64,000 bases of DNA from NCBI RefSeq assembly GCF_010500965.1, contig NZ_QVMI01000003.1:62001-126000 (forward strand). The letters run 5' to 3'. The notes under the pieces were generated by a model. It ran no database searches. It saw only the letters and a list, made by a program, of their open reading frames with translations, and was not told the DNA's origin. A program made the translations under genes and the position numbers. The DNA comes from Bacteroides sp. 51 (GTDB lineage Bacteria > Bacteroidota > Bacteroidia > Bacteroidales > Bacteroidaceae). This document shows positions 9,211 to 17,724 of the stretch, one piece after another (within the stretch, counting starts at the first letter, position 1; each line of letters opens with the position of its first letter).

Positions 9211-9681
9211 CTATTCCACTAACATCCAATCAAAAACGAACCGTTCTTCGAATGTTATCCCCATCTTATTGAGTATATCCATATACTCCTCTCTAAACGA
9301 TCTTCTGTTATGATGTTCCTCCTGACTCATAATATACCTGCATACCTGATCTATATGCGAAGGAGAATAACTAAATGCGCCATATCCGCTTTGCCATTGA
9401 AAAGATTGACTTTTATCAAATCTTTCATGAATAAATCTAGATGATGAACCTTTTACTTCCCTAACCAACTCACTGATTTGCGTTGTCGGACGTATCCCTA
9501 TTAATATATGTGTATGGTCGGGATTGCAATAAATAGCTAAGACTTTGCAATTGTGATTGGAAATTATTCCACATAGATATTTCTCGACTTCATCTTTCCA
9601 CTCTTTCTTGATTAATGAAGACTGTTGTGCTTTGACTGCAAAGACTAATTGTACGTGTAATTGTGAATATGTTCCGGCCAT
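9211..9681 (-). CDS. REP-associated tyrosine transposase (RAYT, IS200-like)
   Basis: HUH-type single-strand endonuclease of the IS200/TnpA-REP family, 156 residues. The metal-binding HUH motif is H56-T-H58 (NPDHTHIL) and the nucleophile is most likely Y116 in RYIMSQEEHH, with the family Y-x3-Q arrangement (Q120). It is intact. It is flanked by direct copies of a ~170-bp REP repeat (9041-9210 and 9799-9968) with a third, inverted partial copy at 10000-10092. RAYTs are thought to process and spread REP hairpins. A simple IS200 insertion sequence is less likely because the flanks are REP-like multi-hairpin units. Confidence 0.9.
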   Translation of the reverse strand: MAGTYSQLHVQLVFAVKAQQSSLIKKEWKDEVEKYLCGIISNHNCKVLAIYCNPDHTHILIGIRPTTQISELVREVKGSSSRFIHERFDKSQSFQWQSGYGAFSYSPSHIDQVCRYIMSQEEHHNRRSFREEYMDILNKMGITFEERFVFDWMLVE

Positions 9682-9798
9682 AGGTCATAGATGATTGTTT
9701 TCGACAAATGTAGGTATTTTATACGGTTTGACCAATTCGGTAGATGGATGTGTTTCAGAAGTACAAGTGTCCTTTGAGTTAGTAATAGGTTATAATTT

Positions 9799-9968
9799 AT
9801 GCCGTGGGGTTCAGCCGGAACAGTATTAAAATCCAGTGCTCTAACCTCTGCATCATAATAAGTATACCGCATGGCTCAACCGGAACGGTTGTTAATCTTG
9901 GTAGCCCGTTGCTTTAGCATCGGGTAGGATAACGTATCCTAGCAAAGTGCGTGCCGAAGGTACGCAAT
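9799..9968 (+). repeat. REP-type repeat, copy 2 (RAYT right flank)
   Basis: Direct repeat of 9041-9210 with scattered substitutions, carrying the same ATGCCG head, the CCCGTTGCTTTAGCATCGGG hairpin and the GTGCCGAAGGTACGCAAT tail. It lies upstream of the RAYT start, after a 117-bp stretch (9682-9798) without other features. Confidence 0.9.
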
Positions 9969-9999
9969 ATTTGGCAATACATCGACTGTTATCAAGATA

Positions 10000-10092
10000 G
10001 CATACCTTCGGCATGCTTACCTACGGAACTTTATAACCCCGATGCTAAAGCAACGGGCTACCAAGATTAACAACCGTTCCGGTTGAGCCATG
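10000..10092 (-). repeat. REP-type repeat, inverted partial copy
   Basis: Reverse complement of the second half of the REP unit: GCATACCTTCGGCATGC, then CCCGATGCTAAAGCAACGGG and AACCGTTCCGGTTGAGCCATGG. Together with 9799-9968 it makes a head-to-head pair around a 31-bp spacer, the BIME-like arrangement seen with RAYT substrates. The rest of the stretch to 10202 holds no gene. Confidence 0.88.
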
Positions 10093-10202
10093 GATTACAA
10101 TTCACCGTATATTAACTACTAATTTATATTATATCCAAACACCAATTGTAATATTAAGTTAGAATATTTACCTTTACCGACGTAACTTAACACCCTTTAT
10201 TT

Positions 10203-11357
10203 ATGATAAGAAAAACGCTTTATATCCTTACCGCAGGATTACTCGCCCTTTCCCCCTCTTGCACCAACAAGAAAGCGGCGCAACAAACCACAGAAACTAT
10301 GGATAACGAATTGACAATGGTAGTCGGAACCTACACCTCCGGTAGCAGCAAAGGAATATACACCTTCCGCTTTGATCAGGAAACAGGAGAAGCGAAGGCG
10401 TTGAGTGACGTTGAAATCACCAATCCGTCCTACCTCACCATCTCCGGCGATAATCAATTCGTCTATGCGGTAAGCGAACATGGTGACGGCAACGAAGCGG
10501 TAACGGCTTTTCATTTCGACAAAGAGAAAGGTACGCTGCAAAAGTTGAACAGCGTGCCTGCTATGGGGGCAGATCCCTGTTATATCATTACCACCAACCA
10601 ACATGTGGTTACCGCAAATTATAGCGGAGGAAGCATCTCGGTATTCCCCCTTGCCAAGGATGGTTCTTTGCTAGCGGCTTCGGATGTGATTCAGTTTAGT
10701 GGCTCGGGTGCTGATAAAGAGCGCCAGGAGAAGTCGCACTTACACTGCGTCCAGGTTTCTCCGGATGGAAAATATCTTTTTGCCGATGACCTGGGAACAG
10801 ATCACATCTATACATTTCAGATTAACGCACAAGTCAACATTGAAAATGGAGAGAAGTTCCTGAACGCGGCTAATCCGCCTGCTTTTCCGGTTGCACCGGG
10901 TTCCGGTCCGCGGCACATTACGTTCTCACCGAACGGGAAACAGGCGTACCTGATCAATGAACTTTCGGGTGCGGTCATTGCATTTGATTACAAGGATGGT
11001 AAGTTGTCCGAAATCCAATCCATCCAAGCGGATACAGTAGGAGCAAAAGGCAGCGCAGATATACACGTCAGCCCCGATGGTAAGTTCCTGTATGCCAGTA
11101 ATCGCCTGCAAGCAGATGGGCTGGCCATATTCAGCATTAACCAGACGAATGGTACACTAACCAAAGCTGGTTATCAACTTACCGGCATTCATCCGCGCAA
11201 CTTCATTATCACACCCAACGGGAAATACCTGTTAGTAGCAAGCAGGGACAATAATGCAATCGAAGTGTATCAAAGAAATGCAGATAACGGATTGCTAACG
11301 TCTATTGGTAAAGATATCCCAGTAGATAAACCTGTTTGCTTGAAGTTTGCTTTGTAA
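10203..11357 (+). CDS. Lactonase-family lipoprotein (6-phosphogluconolactonase-like)
   Basis: A 384-residue seven-bladed beta-propeller of the lactonase family (YbhE/Pgl type). The N-terminus is a lipoprotein signal: a hydrophobic stretch ending LALSPSC with C20 as the lipidated cysteine, so it should sit in the envelope, unlike cytosolic Pgl. Repeated blade-like segments such as SPDGKYLFADDLGTD, SPDGKFLYASNRLQ and TPNGKYLLVASRDNN are evident. It may hydrolyse a sugar lactone in the periplasm; the substrate is unknown. The gene stands alone between the REP islet and a short array-bearing intergenic region. Confidence 0.85.
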   Translation: MIRKTLYILTAGLLALSPSCTNKKAAQQTTETMDNELTMVVGTYTSGSSKGIYTFRFDQETGEAKALSDVEITNPSYLTISGDNQFVYAVSEHGDGNEAVTAFHFDKEKGTLQKLNSVPAMGADPCYIITTNQHVVTANYSGGSISVFPLAKDGSLLAASDVIQFSGSGADKERQEKSHLHCVQVSPDGKYLFADDLGTDHIYTFQINAQVNIENGEKFLNAANPPAFPVAPGSGPRHITFSPNGKQAYLINELSGAVIAFDYKDGKLSEIQSIQADTVGAKGSADIHVSPDGKFLYASNRLQADGLAIFSINQTNGTLTKAGYQLTGIHPRNFIITPNGKYLLVASRDNNAIEVYQRNADNGLLTSIGKDIPVDKPVCLKFAL

Positions 11358-11412
11358 CTACCTTATGCACAATCATATACCGTTATTAAAGTTACAAGAA
11401 ACCGTTAGGCTT

Positions 11413-11541
11413 CTTAAATGCTACTAGTAGAAAACTTAAATGATACTTTCTCGAGTTTTGGTAGATGTACATGTACCAAGACTTAAGAAGCTTTCATTTG
11501 AAGATTGAGAAAGTAGATCTTGAAGGATGAGAAAGTAGATT
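11413..11541. repeat. Degenerate 22-bp period array
   Basis: Two pairs of repeats each with an exact 22-bp offset: CTTAAATG-led units at 11413 and 11435, and TTGAAGATTGAGAAAGTAGAT-type units at 11498 and 11520. It occupies most of the gap between the lactonase and the convergent B3/4 gene. Confidence 0.6.
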
Positions 11542-11569
11542 CCAAGAAAAGAGCTGGTAGGAAATAAGA

Positions 11570-12235
11570 CTAATCAAAATAGATGACCGTCCCGCCATCA
11601 GACTCAGCATAGTCTCTTATAAGTTGCTGTATCATCTCAGCGGCTTGCGTTAGCCCTTCCTTACCACTGTAACCATTTACAACTGCCAGCAGATGAGTGG
11701 TATTTAAATCCATCTTCGTACGTTCCTCATCACTGGTTGGCGTGCCGATTCCGCCTACTGCATCCCGGTAAACAGGCAGACCTTCGATATTCAGCACCCC
11801 ACGCCCAATGGCCTCAAAAGGTTCATCAGCCTTGCCGATGCCTAGTTCAAGATGTGTACCCCGGATTTTATCAGCATCGAAACCACCAATCGAATAGCCG
11901 GTACGCAAGGACACCAGATTGATCAAATCAACCAGATTGTCGATCTGATACAAAGGTATTCCACGCATTAACCGGCGGCGCAAAGCCTCGGCCGAAGGTC
12001 GGTAACGACCCGGATCTTTACCACATCGCTTATACGCCTGCCGGGTAGCGGCAATGGCAGGCTGTAGCTTAATATCATCCATCGTAGTAGTAGCGGTCAG
12101 CTCTTCGGTAAAGGCTCTGATCTCTTCCCACAACCCATCGTTATACGTGCAGTTCTTGACCTCGGCATACACAGCCACCCCGGCAAATGCGGGACAGGCT
12201 TCTTTTATTTCTGGTGATACGGTAATGGTAAACAT
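11570..12235 (-). CDS. B3/B4 tRNA-binding domain protein
   Basis: Stand-alone B3/4 domain protein of 221 residues, related to the editing domain of the phenylalanyl-tRNA synthetase beta subunit. Family-like features include the RRRLMRGIPLYQIDNLVDLINLVSLRTGYSIGGFD region at about 87-120 and the EGLPVYRDAVGGIGTPTSDEERT segment near 150-172. Such free-standing proteins are thought to act in tRNA or amino-acid quality control, but the substrate is not established. Its start is immediately preceded by the simple inverted repeat at 12240-12358, which separates it from pgeF. Confidence 0.85.
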   Translation of the reverse strand: MFTITVSPEIKEACPAFAGVAVYAEVKNCTYNDGLWEEIRAFTEELTATTTMDDIKLQPAIAATRQAYKRCGKDPGRYRPSAEALRRRLMRGIPLYQIDNLVDLINLVSLRTGYSIGGFDADKIRGTHLELGIGKADEPFEAIGRGVLNIEGLPVYRDAVGGIGTPTSDEERTKMDLNTTHLLAVVNGYSGKEGLTQAAEMIQQLIRDYAESDGGTVIYFD

Positions 12236-12239
12236 AATT

Positions 12240-12358
12240 ATTAGTTAGGAGTTAGAAGCTAGAAGTTAGGAGCTAGGTTTTATCACTAATTAGCTTATAG
12301 AATCTGCATAGGCAAAAGCAAAACCTAGCTACTAACTTCTAGCTTCTAGCTACTGATT
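12240..12358. repeat. Simple-sequence inverted repeat (GTTAGAAG/CTAG type)
   Basis: Left arm built from GTTAGGAGTTAGAAGCTAGAAG-like words and right arm its near complement, ending CTTCTAGCTACTG, around a ~50-bp unrelated core. The right arm overlaps the stop codon of pgeF (CAGTAG read on the minus strand). The same CAGTAGCTAGAAG edge occurs at the ends of adk and the NAD(P)HX repair gene. Confidence 0.85.
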
Positions 12359-13159
12359 CAACATAATCCCCGACAACATTCGCCCGGAGTTTATCCCCAG
12401 CCGGCGGGCTGAGAAGAACTCTTCATGCCGGATAAACGTACAGATATCCGCACATTCTATATACTCCTCATAAACCCCAAACGCACATAATTGTTCAGTA
12501 ATAGCCGCGGTGAGGTCAATATGATACTTTTTCTTTTCCGGTTTCCATATCGAAATGGCAGACATATCAAAGCCCTTTTCTTCGAAAGCAGCATAAACCT
12601 CCTCTCCCACTTCAAAAGATTCGAGAGAGATGCAAGGCCCGATAATGACCGAAAGATCCCTTCCGGACGTTCCGAATTGTTCTTTCATCCTCTCCAAAGT
12701 CTTGGTGGTAATGCCGTCTACCGTACCCCGCCAACCGGAATGGACGGCGGCAACGACTTGATTCTTGCGGTCGTAAATCAATAAAGGCACACAGTCGGCA
12801 GTAGACACACAGATGCAGAAACCGGGCTTGGCAGTGATGAGCGCATCCACGCCATCCAGTTCCGCCTGTTGCTCTTCCATCGAAAGAGAAAGAAAAGCAT
12901 TATCTATCAGCGCGATTTTCGTTCCATGTACTTGCCGGGGAATGACAAACTCCACAAATGATTGAGGCAACTCCCCACGCAAAAGCGCCTGATTGTACCG
13001 GACATCTGCTTCTTTACCTCCACAAAACGGAGAGCAGTTAAAGGCTTCGTACGTCCCTGTACCATAGCCGCCCATACGGGTGGTGGTAAAACCGGAAATG
13101 TTGGAATACATCTTAAAAAGCTTGTACTCCAACACTCTACCTCCTTCTTTTACTTTCAT
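12350..13159 (-). CDS. pgeF: Peptidoglycan editing factor PgeF (laccase-domain, YfiH)
   Basis: YfiH/DUF152 family, now known as the purine-nucleoside-phosphorylase-like peptidoglycan editing factor. Metal-site residues are visible in the motifs [17 protein letters not shown] and [10 protein letters not shown]. Length 269 is normal. The ATG overlaps the obgE stop by four bases (ATGA), so the two are translationally coupled. The last codon and stop (CAG TAG) belong to the edge of the repeat at 12240-12358. The chosen start gives nine extra residues before the usual EYKLFKMYS-like beginning; a later start cannot be excluded. Confidence 0.93.
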   Translation of the reverse strand: MKVKEGGRVLEYKLFKMYSNISGFTTTRMGGYGTGTYEAFNCSPFCGGKEADVRYNQALLRGELPQSFVEFVIPRQVHGTKIALIDNAFLSLSMEEQQAELDGVDALITAKPGFCICVSTADCVPLLIYDRKNQVVAAVHSGWRGTVDGITTKTLERMKEQFGTSGRDLSVIIGPCISLESFEVGEEVYAAFEEKGFDMSAISIWKPEKKKYHIDLTAAITEQLCAFGVYEEYIECADICTFIRHEEFFSARRLGINSGRMLSGIMLNQ

Positions 13160-14295
13160 TCGTCTTCGTATTCGTAATCCAAATCGTCATCATCTTCATA
13201 TTCGTAGATGATTTCGTCGTCCTCGCCCTGAGCTTTAAGCTCATCCTGCAAACGGCCAACATCTTTGGGGCGATGTACAATGGTCGATTCTATTTTATTG
13301 CTTTCTTTATTCAATTCCGCCCAGAGAATATCTTTCAGAGCCGTCACACCCAATCCGGTAACCGACGAGATGAACAAATGAGGAATACCCTCGGGCAGTG
13401 TGGGTTCAATCTCATCCATAAGTTCCTGGTCCAGCATATCGCTCTTGGTGATGGCCAGCACGCGCTGCTTGTCCAGCATCTCCGGGTTGAAGGTGCGCAA
13501 CTCATTTAATAAGATGTCATATTCCTTGCGGATATCGTCGCTATCGGCAGGGACCATGAATAAGAGCAAAGAGTTCCGTTCGATATGGCGTAGAAAGCGT
13601 AATCCCAGTCCACGACCTTCGCTGGCACCTTCAATAATGCCCGGAATATCAGCCATCACGAAGGATCGTCCATCGCGATAGGACACAATGCCCAGGTTAG
13701 GTTCCAGCGTTGTAAACGGATAATCGGCAATCTTGGGCTTTGCAGCCGACACCACAGAAAGCAGTGTAGACTTTCCGGCATTCGGGAAGCCCACCAGCCC
13801 AACGTCGGCCAGAAGTTTTAGTTCCATAATAACCGTCAACTCTTGCATCGGTTCGCCCGGTTGAGCAAAACGGGGAGCCTGACGGGTAGCGGTACGGAAA
13901 TGCCAGTTGCCCAGTCCGCCACGTCCGCCTTTCAGCAAGATGACTTCCTGTTCGTGCTCTGTTACATCGCAAAGGTACTCACCCGTTTCAGCGTTGTAGA
14001 CAACGGTTCCGCAGGGTACTTCAATGATTCTATCCGCACCGTCTTTCCCGAAACTGCGACTGCTGCTACCGGATTCTCCGTTACCGGCAAAGACGTGGCG
14101 TTCGTATTTCAGGTGAAGCAGTGTCCAGTAGTTACGGTTACCACGCAATATTACATGGCCTCCTCTACCACCGTCGCCTCCGTCCGGTCCTCCCTTCGCC
14201 GTGAGATTGTCACGATGCATGTGTGTGGAACCCCTGCCACCCTTACCGGAACGACAGTATATTTTTACGTAATCAACAAAATTCGATTCAGCCAT
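13156..14295 (-). CDS. obgE: GTPase Obg
   Basis: Ribosome-assembly GTPase of the Obg/CgtA family, 379 residues. The N-terminal glycine-rich Obg fold runs from [15 protein letters not shown] to about residue 158; the G domain carries Walker [10 protein letters not shown], the G3 motif DIPGIIEGA and a TKSD G4 motif. The C-terminus is strongly acidic ([15 protein letters not shown]), common in this family. It is cotranscribed with pgeF (4-bp overlap). Upstream, the usual adk-obg contiguity is broken by the four-helix-bundle gene and its repeat arms. Confidence 0.97.
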   Translation of the reverse strand: MAESNFVDYVKIYCRSGKGGRGSTHMHRDNLTAKGGPDGGDGGRGGHVILRGNRNYWTLLHLKYERHVFAGNGESGSSSRSFGKDGADRIIEVPCGTVVYNAETGEYLCDVTEHEQEVILLKGGRGGLGNWHFRTATRQAPRFAQPGEPMQELTVIMELKLLADVGLVGFPNAGKSTLLSVVSAAKPKIADYPFTTLEPNLGIVSYRDGRSFVMADIPGIIEGASEGRGLGLRFLRHIERNSLLLFMVPADSDDIRKEYDILLNELRTFNPEMLDKQRVLAITKSDMLDQELMDEIEPTLPEGIPHLFISSVTGLGVTALKDILWAELNKESNKIESTIVHRPKDVGRLQDELKAQGEDDEIIYEYEDDDDLDYEYEDE

Positions 14296-14297
14296 AT

Positions 14298-14336
14298 TAT
14301 TAGTAGTTAGAAGTCAGAAGTTAGGAGCTAGGTTTA
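14298..14336 (+). repeat. Repeat arm flanking four-helix-bundle gene, left
   Basis: TTAGTAGTTAGAAGTCAGAAG-like simple sequence directly upstream of obgE and overlapping the 3' end of the small gene. Its inverted counterpart lies at 14699-14735. The arms match those of the empty element at 12240-12358. Confidence 0.8.
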
Positions 14337-14698
14337 TTTATTTGTTGTATCAAAGACTGGCTATATGAATTTAACATTTTACCAATCTCCGAGGCTCTTT
14401 CATATAGCTCTTCTTTTTCTGACAATGAAATATATCCCAGATCTTTAGAAAGAATTATAAAGTTTTTCGTTTCCTCAAGTGAGCCTTGAGAAATATTATA
14501 GAATCGCAACTTCTTTTTATGCCCTAACCGAATATAACCTTCGGCAATATTAGCAGTAATAGAAACAGCAGCACGTCGTATCTGATTTGTTAATCCAAAG
14601 ACCTCCTCCTTAGGAAATCCTTTTGTTATATGATAGATGGAAAGCACATATTGATGTGCTTTTTGCCAAACGATTAAGCCCTCAAACGTTTTAGACAT
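14321..14698 (-). CDS. Four-helix-bundle (S23/IVP-like) protein
   Basis: A 125-residue helical protein of the family related to the 23S rRNA intervening-sequence protein and to Avd of diversity-generating retroelements. The family hallmark FEGLIVWQKAHQYVL at the N-terminus, then QIRRAAVSITANIAEGYIR near residues 40-57 and GSLEETKNFI, is clear. Function is unknown. It is not inside an rRNA gene here and no retroelement is near. The gene is wedged between obgE and adk and lies between inverted arms of the simple repeat family, so it looks like cargo of that repeat (inference). Confidence 0.9.
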   Translation of the reverse strand: MSKTFEGLIVWQKAHQYVLSIYHITKGFPKEEVFGLTNQIRRAAVSITANIAEGYIRLGHKKKLRFYNISQGSLEETKNFIILSKDLGYISLSEKEELYERASEIGKMLNSYSQSLIQQINKPSS

Positions 14699-14735
14699 GC
14701 CTTACTACTTACTACTAGCTTCTAGCTACTGATGA
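14699..14735 (-). repeat. Repeat arm flanking four-helix-bundle gene, right
   Basis: TTACTACTTACTACTAGCTTC-type sequence, inverted relative to 14298-14336. The arm reads into adk and encodes its last residues (SSVARS) and TAG stop. Confidence 0.8.
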
Positions 14736-15293
14736 AATTGCCTCAACGATCTGCTCAGTTATTTCCTCAAGCTGTCCGTGACCCTCAATATGGAAATACT
14801 TATCTTCGTTTTTGTACCATTCGATCAGCGGACAAGTTTGTGTATTATACACCAACAAACGCTTCTTGATCGTTTCTTCATTATCATCGGCACGTCCCGA
14901 ATCTTTTCCACGTTTAATCAAACGCTTCATCAGTTCCTCTTCCGGCACATTCAGGTCGAGCATAATAGACACCTCCTGACCTCTGGCAGCAAGCATCTTC
15001 TTCAACTCTTCTGCCTGTGCAATAGTACGTGGAAATCCGTCGAAGATTACCCCTTTGCTATCTTTAAAGCCATCCAATACACTAGCCAGAATATCTATCA
15101 TCAATTCATCGGGAATCAACTGACCCTGATCAATAAATTCTTTTGCAGTCTTACCCAGTTCAGTGCCATTCTTAATCTCAGCACGCAAAACATCACCTGT
15201 TGAAATGTGATTCAGGCCGAACTTTTCGACCATACGTTCGCTTTGTGTTCCCTTTCCTGAACCGGGAGCACCAAAAATAACAATGTTAAGCAT
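14715..15293 (-). CDS. adk: Adenylate kinase
   Basis: Catalyses AMP + ATP to 2 ADP in the cytosol. The P-loop GAPGSGKGT spans residues 8-16; the NMP-binding FDGFPRTIAQAEELK and short LID region (RLIKRGKDSGRADDNEETI) are present. Length 192 suggests the short-LID form without a zinc-binding insertion, as is usual in Bacteroidetes. The C-terminal residues SSVARS and the TAG stop are encoded by the inserted repeat arm at 14699-14735, so the native terminus was probably altered. Likely cotranscribed with hpt, 25 bp upstream. Confidence 0.97.
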   Translation of the reverse strand: MLNIVIFGAPGSGKGTQSERMVEKFGLNHISTGDVLRAEIKNGTELGKTAKEFIDQGQLIPDELMIDILASVLDGFKDSKGVIFDGFPRTIAQAEELKKMLAARGQEVSIMLDLNVPEEELMKRLIKRGKDSGRADDNEETIKKRLLVYNTQTCPLIEWYKNEDKYFHIEGHGQLEEITEQIVEAISSVARS

Positions 15294-15318
15294 CTTTTTG
15301 TATTTAGTGAGTTAGTTT

Positions 15319-15858
15319 CTAGTCATTTACGATGGTATAGATATCCGGATAGTTTCTCCCGAAACCATCATAATCCAATCCATACCCTACAATAAAATCA
15401 TTGGGGATATGCATCGCTGCATATTTTATATCCAGCTCTACTTCGAGCTTATCGGGTTTCACCAACAACGAAGCGATATGGATCTCACGAGGGCCACGGG
15501 TGCCCAATGTTTCCAACAAACGTTGCATGGTAAATCCGGTATCTACGATATCTTCTACGATAACTACAGTCCGGTCGGTTATATCTTCATTTATCCCGAT
15601 TACTTCCTTAATGGTTCCCGTCGAAGCCACTCCCTGATAAGAAGCCAGCTTCACGAAAGAAACCTCGCAGGGTATTGTTATGTGCTTCATCAGATCGGCC
15701 GTGAACATGAACGCACCGTTCAGTACACTCAGGAAGAGTGGGTTTTTACCTGCCAGATCACGATTGATTTCACCAGCCACACGCATCACTTCCTTTTGAA
15801 TATCGTCATGCTTAATAGAAACAGCAAATGACTTATCTTTAATCTTGATTGTATCCAT
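15319..15858 (-). CDS. hpt: Hypoxanthine phosphoribosyltransferase
   Basis: Purine salvage enzyme transferring phosphoribose from PRPP to hypoxanthine/guanine. The PRPP-binding motif VVIVEDIVDTGFT is near residues 93-105 and the C-terminal FIVGYGLDYDGFGRNYPDIY matches the family. Length 179. A -7 box TACTTTTG on the minus strand at 15887-15894 lies about 29 bases before the ATG. It probably drives hpt-adk. Confidence 0.96.
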   Translation of the reverse strand: MDTIKIKDKSFAVSIKHDDIQKEVMRVAGEINRDLAGKNPLFLSVLNGAFMFTADLMKHITIPCEVSFVKLASYQGVASTGTIKEVIGINEDITDRTVVIVEDIVDTGFTMQRLLETLGTRGPREIHIASLLVKPDKLEVELDIKYAAMHIPNDFIVGYGLDYDGFGRNYPDIYTIVND

Positions 15859-15886
15859 AACTGATTATTTTTGCATAAAATTAGGG

Positions 15887-15894
15887 CAAAAGTA
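15887..15894 (-). promoter_or_regulatory. -7 box of hpt promoter
   Basis: TACTTTTG on the minus strand fits the Bacteroidetes consensus TAnnTTTG and leaves a leader of roughly 20 bases before the hpt start. Confidence 0.7.
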
Positions 15895-15900
15895 CGATTT

Positions 15901-17439
15901 TTATTCTACTCCATGCATCATCTTTTGCAATTTCTTTGAAAGAAGAAACAGAATCAAAGCCGCGATTCCCGACATGACAACGAAGATCATAAAGAAGTCG
16001 GACATGGTTTCGATCTGGAAGCCAAAGATGGATTTCGCCTTGCCGTCTTCAGGATAAAGTCCGCTCAGCATACCGGCAAATTTGTTTGCCGTAGCCATTG
16101 ACAAATACCAGATGCCCATCATCAACGAAGCAAAACGAATGGGAGTCAACCGGTTCACCATCGACAGTCCGATAGGAGATACGGCCATCTCACCCATCGT
16201 ATGGATAAAGTAAAGCCCAACCAGCCAAAGCATATTCATCTTGACACCGGGTTCCACATCCTTCACGCCCATGCAAATAACCAAATAACCGAATGAGAGC
16301 AACAGTAAACCAATAGCTTGCTTGGTTGGCGAGGCCGGTTCCATTTTCCGTTTGTTCAAGAAGTCCCAGATGGCAGGCATGATAAACGCCAAAAGCACTA
16401 CAAACAGCGGGTTAAAGGATTGAAACCAGGAAGAAGGCATCTCCCAACCGAACAGGCTCCGGTCGGTCTGCTCGTTGGCAAACAAGGTTAATGACATACC
16501 TGCCTGTTCGAATGCTGACCAAAAGAAGATCACAAAGAAGGCAATGATGTAAATCACAATAATACGATCGCGTTCTATCTTAGTCAATGAACCATCGAGC
16601 AGGATCATAGCCGGGAAAATAATACAAGCCGTATATATACCAACTCCGATCCAATCGCCCTCAAACAAGTAATAGAATAAAGCAACAAGTCCGATTGCTA
16701 ACAGTGCCAGAATAAAGGCGTTGCGCATCTTCTTTTGCTTAGACATCACCGGACGTTCTTCTTGTTTATCTGTTTGGGCATCTGTTTTCCTGGTAGGTAC
16801 AAGTCCCAAAGGTTCACCGGTAGGAGAAACGATATATTTATTCTTCTGGGTTTCAAAGATTAACAGTGTAAGTAGAATGACAACGGCTGCTACAAGGAAT
16901 CCCCACCTGAAGTCCTCGGGGTTGCCCGTCTCACCAAAATACCCGCATACGATCGGAGCAAGGAATGCACCTACATTAACTCCCATATAGAATATGGTGT
17001 ATGCCGTATCAATGCGCCTGTCGCCGGGTGCATAAAGTTGCCCTACCAAAGATGAAACAGAGGGTTTAAAACAACCGTTGCCCATAATAAGGAAAGTCAA
17101 ACCCGCATACATCAATCCATGCGATAGGGTTACCTGGTCCAGCATCGAAGCACTAAGGAACATCAGGAATTGCCCGATACCCATCATCACGGCTCCCCAG
17201 AAGATTGAACGCCGGATACCCCACCACTTATCGGCAATATAACCTCCGATCAGGGGAGTCAGGTAAACCAGCCCCGTATAACTGCCATAAATAGAGGAAG
17301 CCGTTTCCCTGTCAAACAGCAAAGCCTGGGTGAGGAAAAGGATGAAAATGGCACGCATGCCATAATAACTAAACCGTTCGGATGTACTCGTTACAAAAAC
17401 CAGATAAAGCCCCTTGGGGTGCCCTTTCAATGTGCTCAT
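15901..17439 (-). CDS. POT-family (peptide) transporter
   Basis: Twelve-plus-segment major facilitator of the proton-dependent oligopeptide transporter family, 512 residues. The family segments ERFSYYGMRAIFILFL (helix 1) and GGYIADKWWG (helix 2-3 loop) are clear, as is FYMGVNVGAFLAPI. Oddly the proton-coupling motif E-x-x-E-R-F of helix 1 reads S-T-S-E-R-F: the first glutamate is replaced. Imports di/tripeptides if typical, but coupling may differ. It stands alone, divergent from the NAD(P)HX repair gene across a repeat-bearing gap. Confidence 0.9.
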   Translation of the reverse strand: MSTLKGHPKGLYLVFVTSTSERFSYYGMRAIFILFLTQALLFDRETASSIYGSYTGLVYLTPLIGGYIADKWWGIRRSIFWGAVMMGIGQFLMFLSASMLDQVTLSHGLMYAGLTFLIMGNGCFKPSVSSLVGQLYAPGDRRIDTAYTIFYMGVNVGAFLAPIVCGYFGETGNPEDFRWGFLVAAVVILLTLLIFETQKNKYIVSPTGEPLGLVPTRKTDAQTDKQEERPVMSKQKKMRNAFILALLAIGLVALFYYLFEGDWIGVGIYTACIIFPAMILLDGSLTKIERDRIIVIYIIAFFVIFFWSAFEQAGMSLTLFANEQTDRSLFGWEMPSSWFQSFNPLFVVLLAFIMPAIWDFLNKRKMEPASPTKQAIGLLLLSFGYLVICMGVKDVEPGVKMNMLWLVGLYFIHTMGEMAVSPIGLSMVNRLTPIRFASLMMGIWYLSMATANKFAGMLSGLYPEDGKAKSIFGFQIETMSDFFMIFVVMSGIAALILFLLSKKLQKMMHGVE

Positions 17440-17486
17440 TATGTATTAAGGTGCTAATAAGTTATTAAAATGTTTTCTTTTTGTTC

Positions 17487-17568
17487 TAACCGCAGAGTTA
17501 CGCAGAGTTGCGCCAAGCATTAATTTAGCCATTAAAACTCTGCGTTAATCTGCGTAACTTTGCGGTTA
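17487..17568. repeat. CGCAGAG-type inverted repeat, copy 1
   Basis: AACCGCAGAGTTACGCAGAG...AACTCTGCGTTAATCTGCG...TGCGGTTA: complementary arms around a ~25-bp core. A longer copy is at 19391-19491, so the two copies bracket the NAD(P)HX repair gene. Confidence 0.88.
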
Positions 17569-17692
17569 AATCTTTAGAATTCAATAAGCAAATCTTTAGA
17601 ATTACCCACAAAGGTACAAAACACGAAGAAATTATTCTATATAAATATGAAGAACATCTAATCCCGGTAAACCGGAAGCGCAGAAATAGTGT

Positions 17693-17700
17693 TATATTTG
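17693..17700 (+). promoter_or_regulatory. -7 box of NAD(P)HX repair gene
   Basis: TATATTTG fits TAnnTTTG. An in-frame GTG at 17689 overlaps it, so translation must start at the ATG at 17725. Confidence 0.75.
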
Positions 17701-17724
17701 TATGCCGAAAAAAGAATACTGTTT

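Noticed and set aside
9211-9681. Complete IS200/IS605 insertion sequence
   Set aside because: No tnpB and no simple end hairpins; flanks are multi-hairpin REP units typical of RAYT genes.
14321-14698. Diversity-generating retroelement accessory protein (Avd)
   Set aside because: No reverse transcriptase, template repeat or variable target gene is nearby.
17689-17724. GTG start of the NAD(P)HX repair gene
   Set aside because: It overlaps the TATATTTG -7 box; the ATG at 17725 fits the family.
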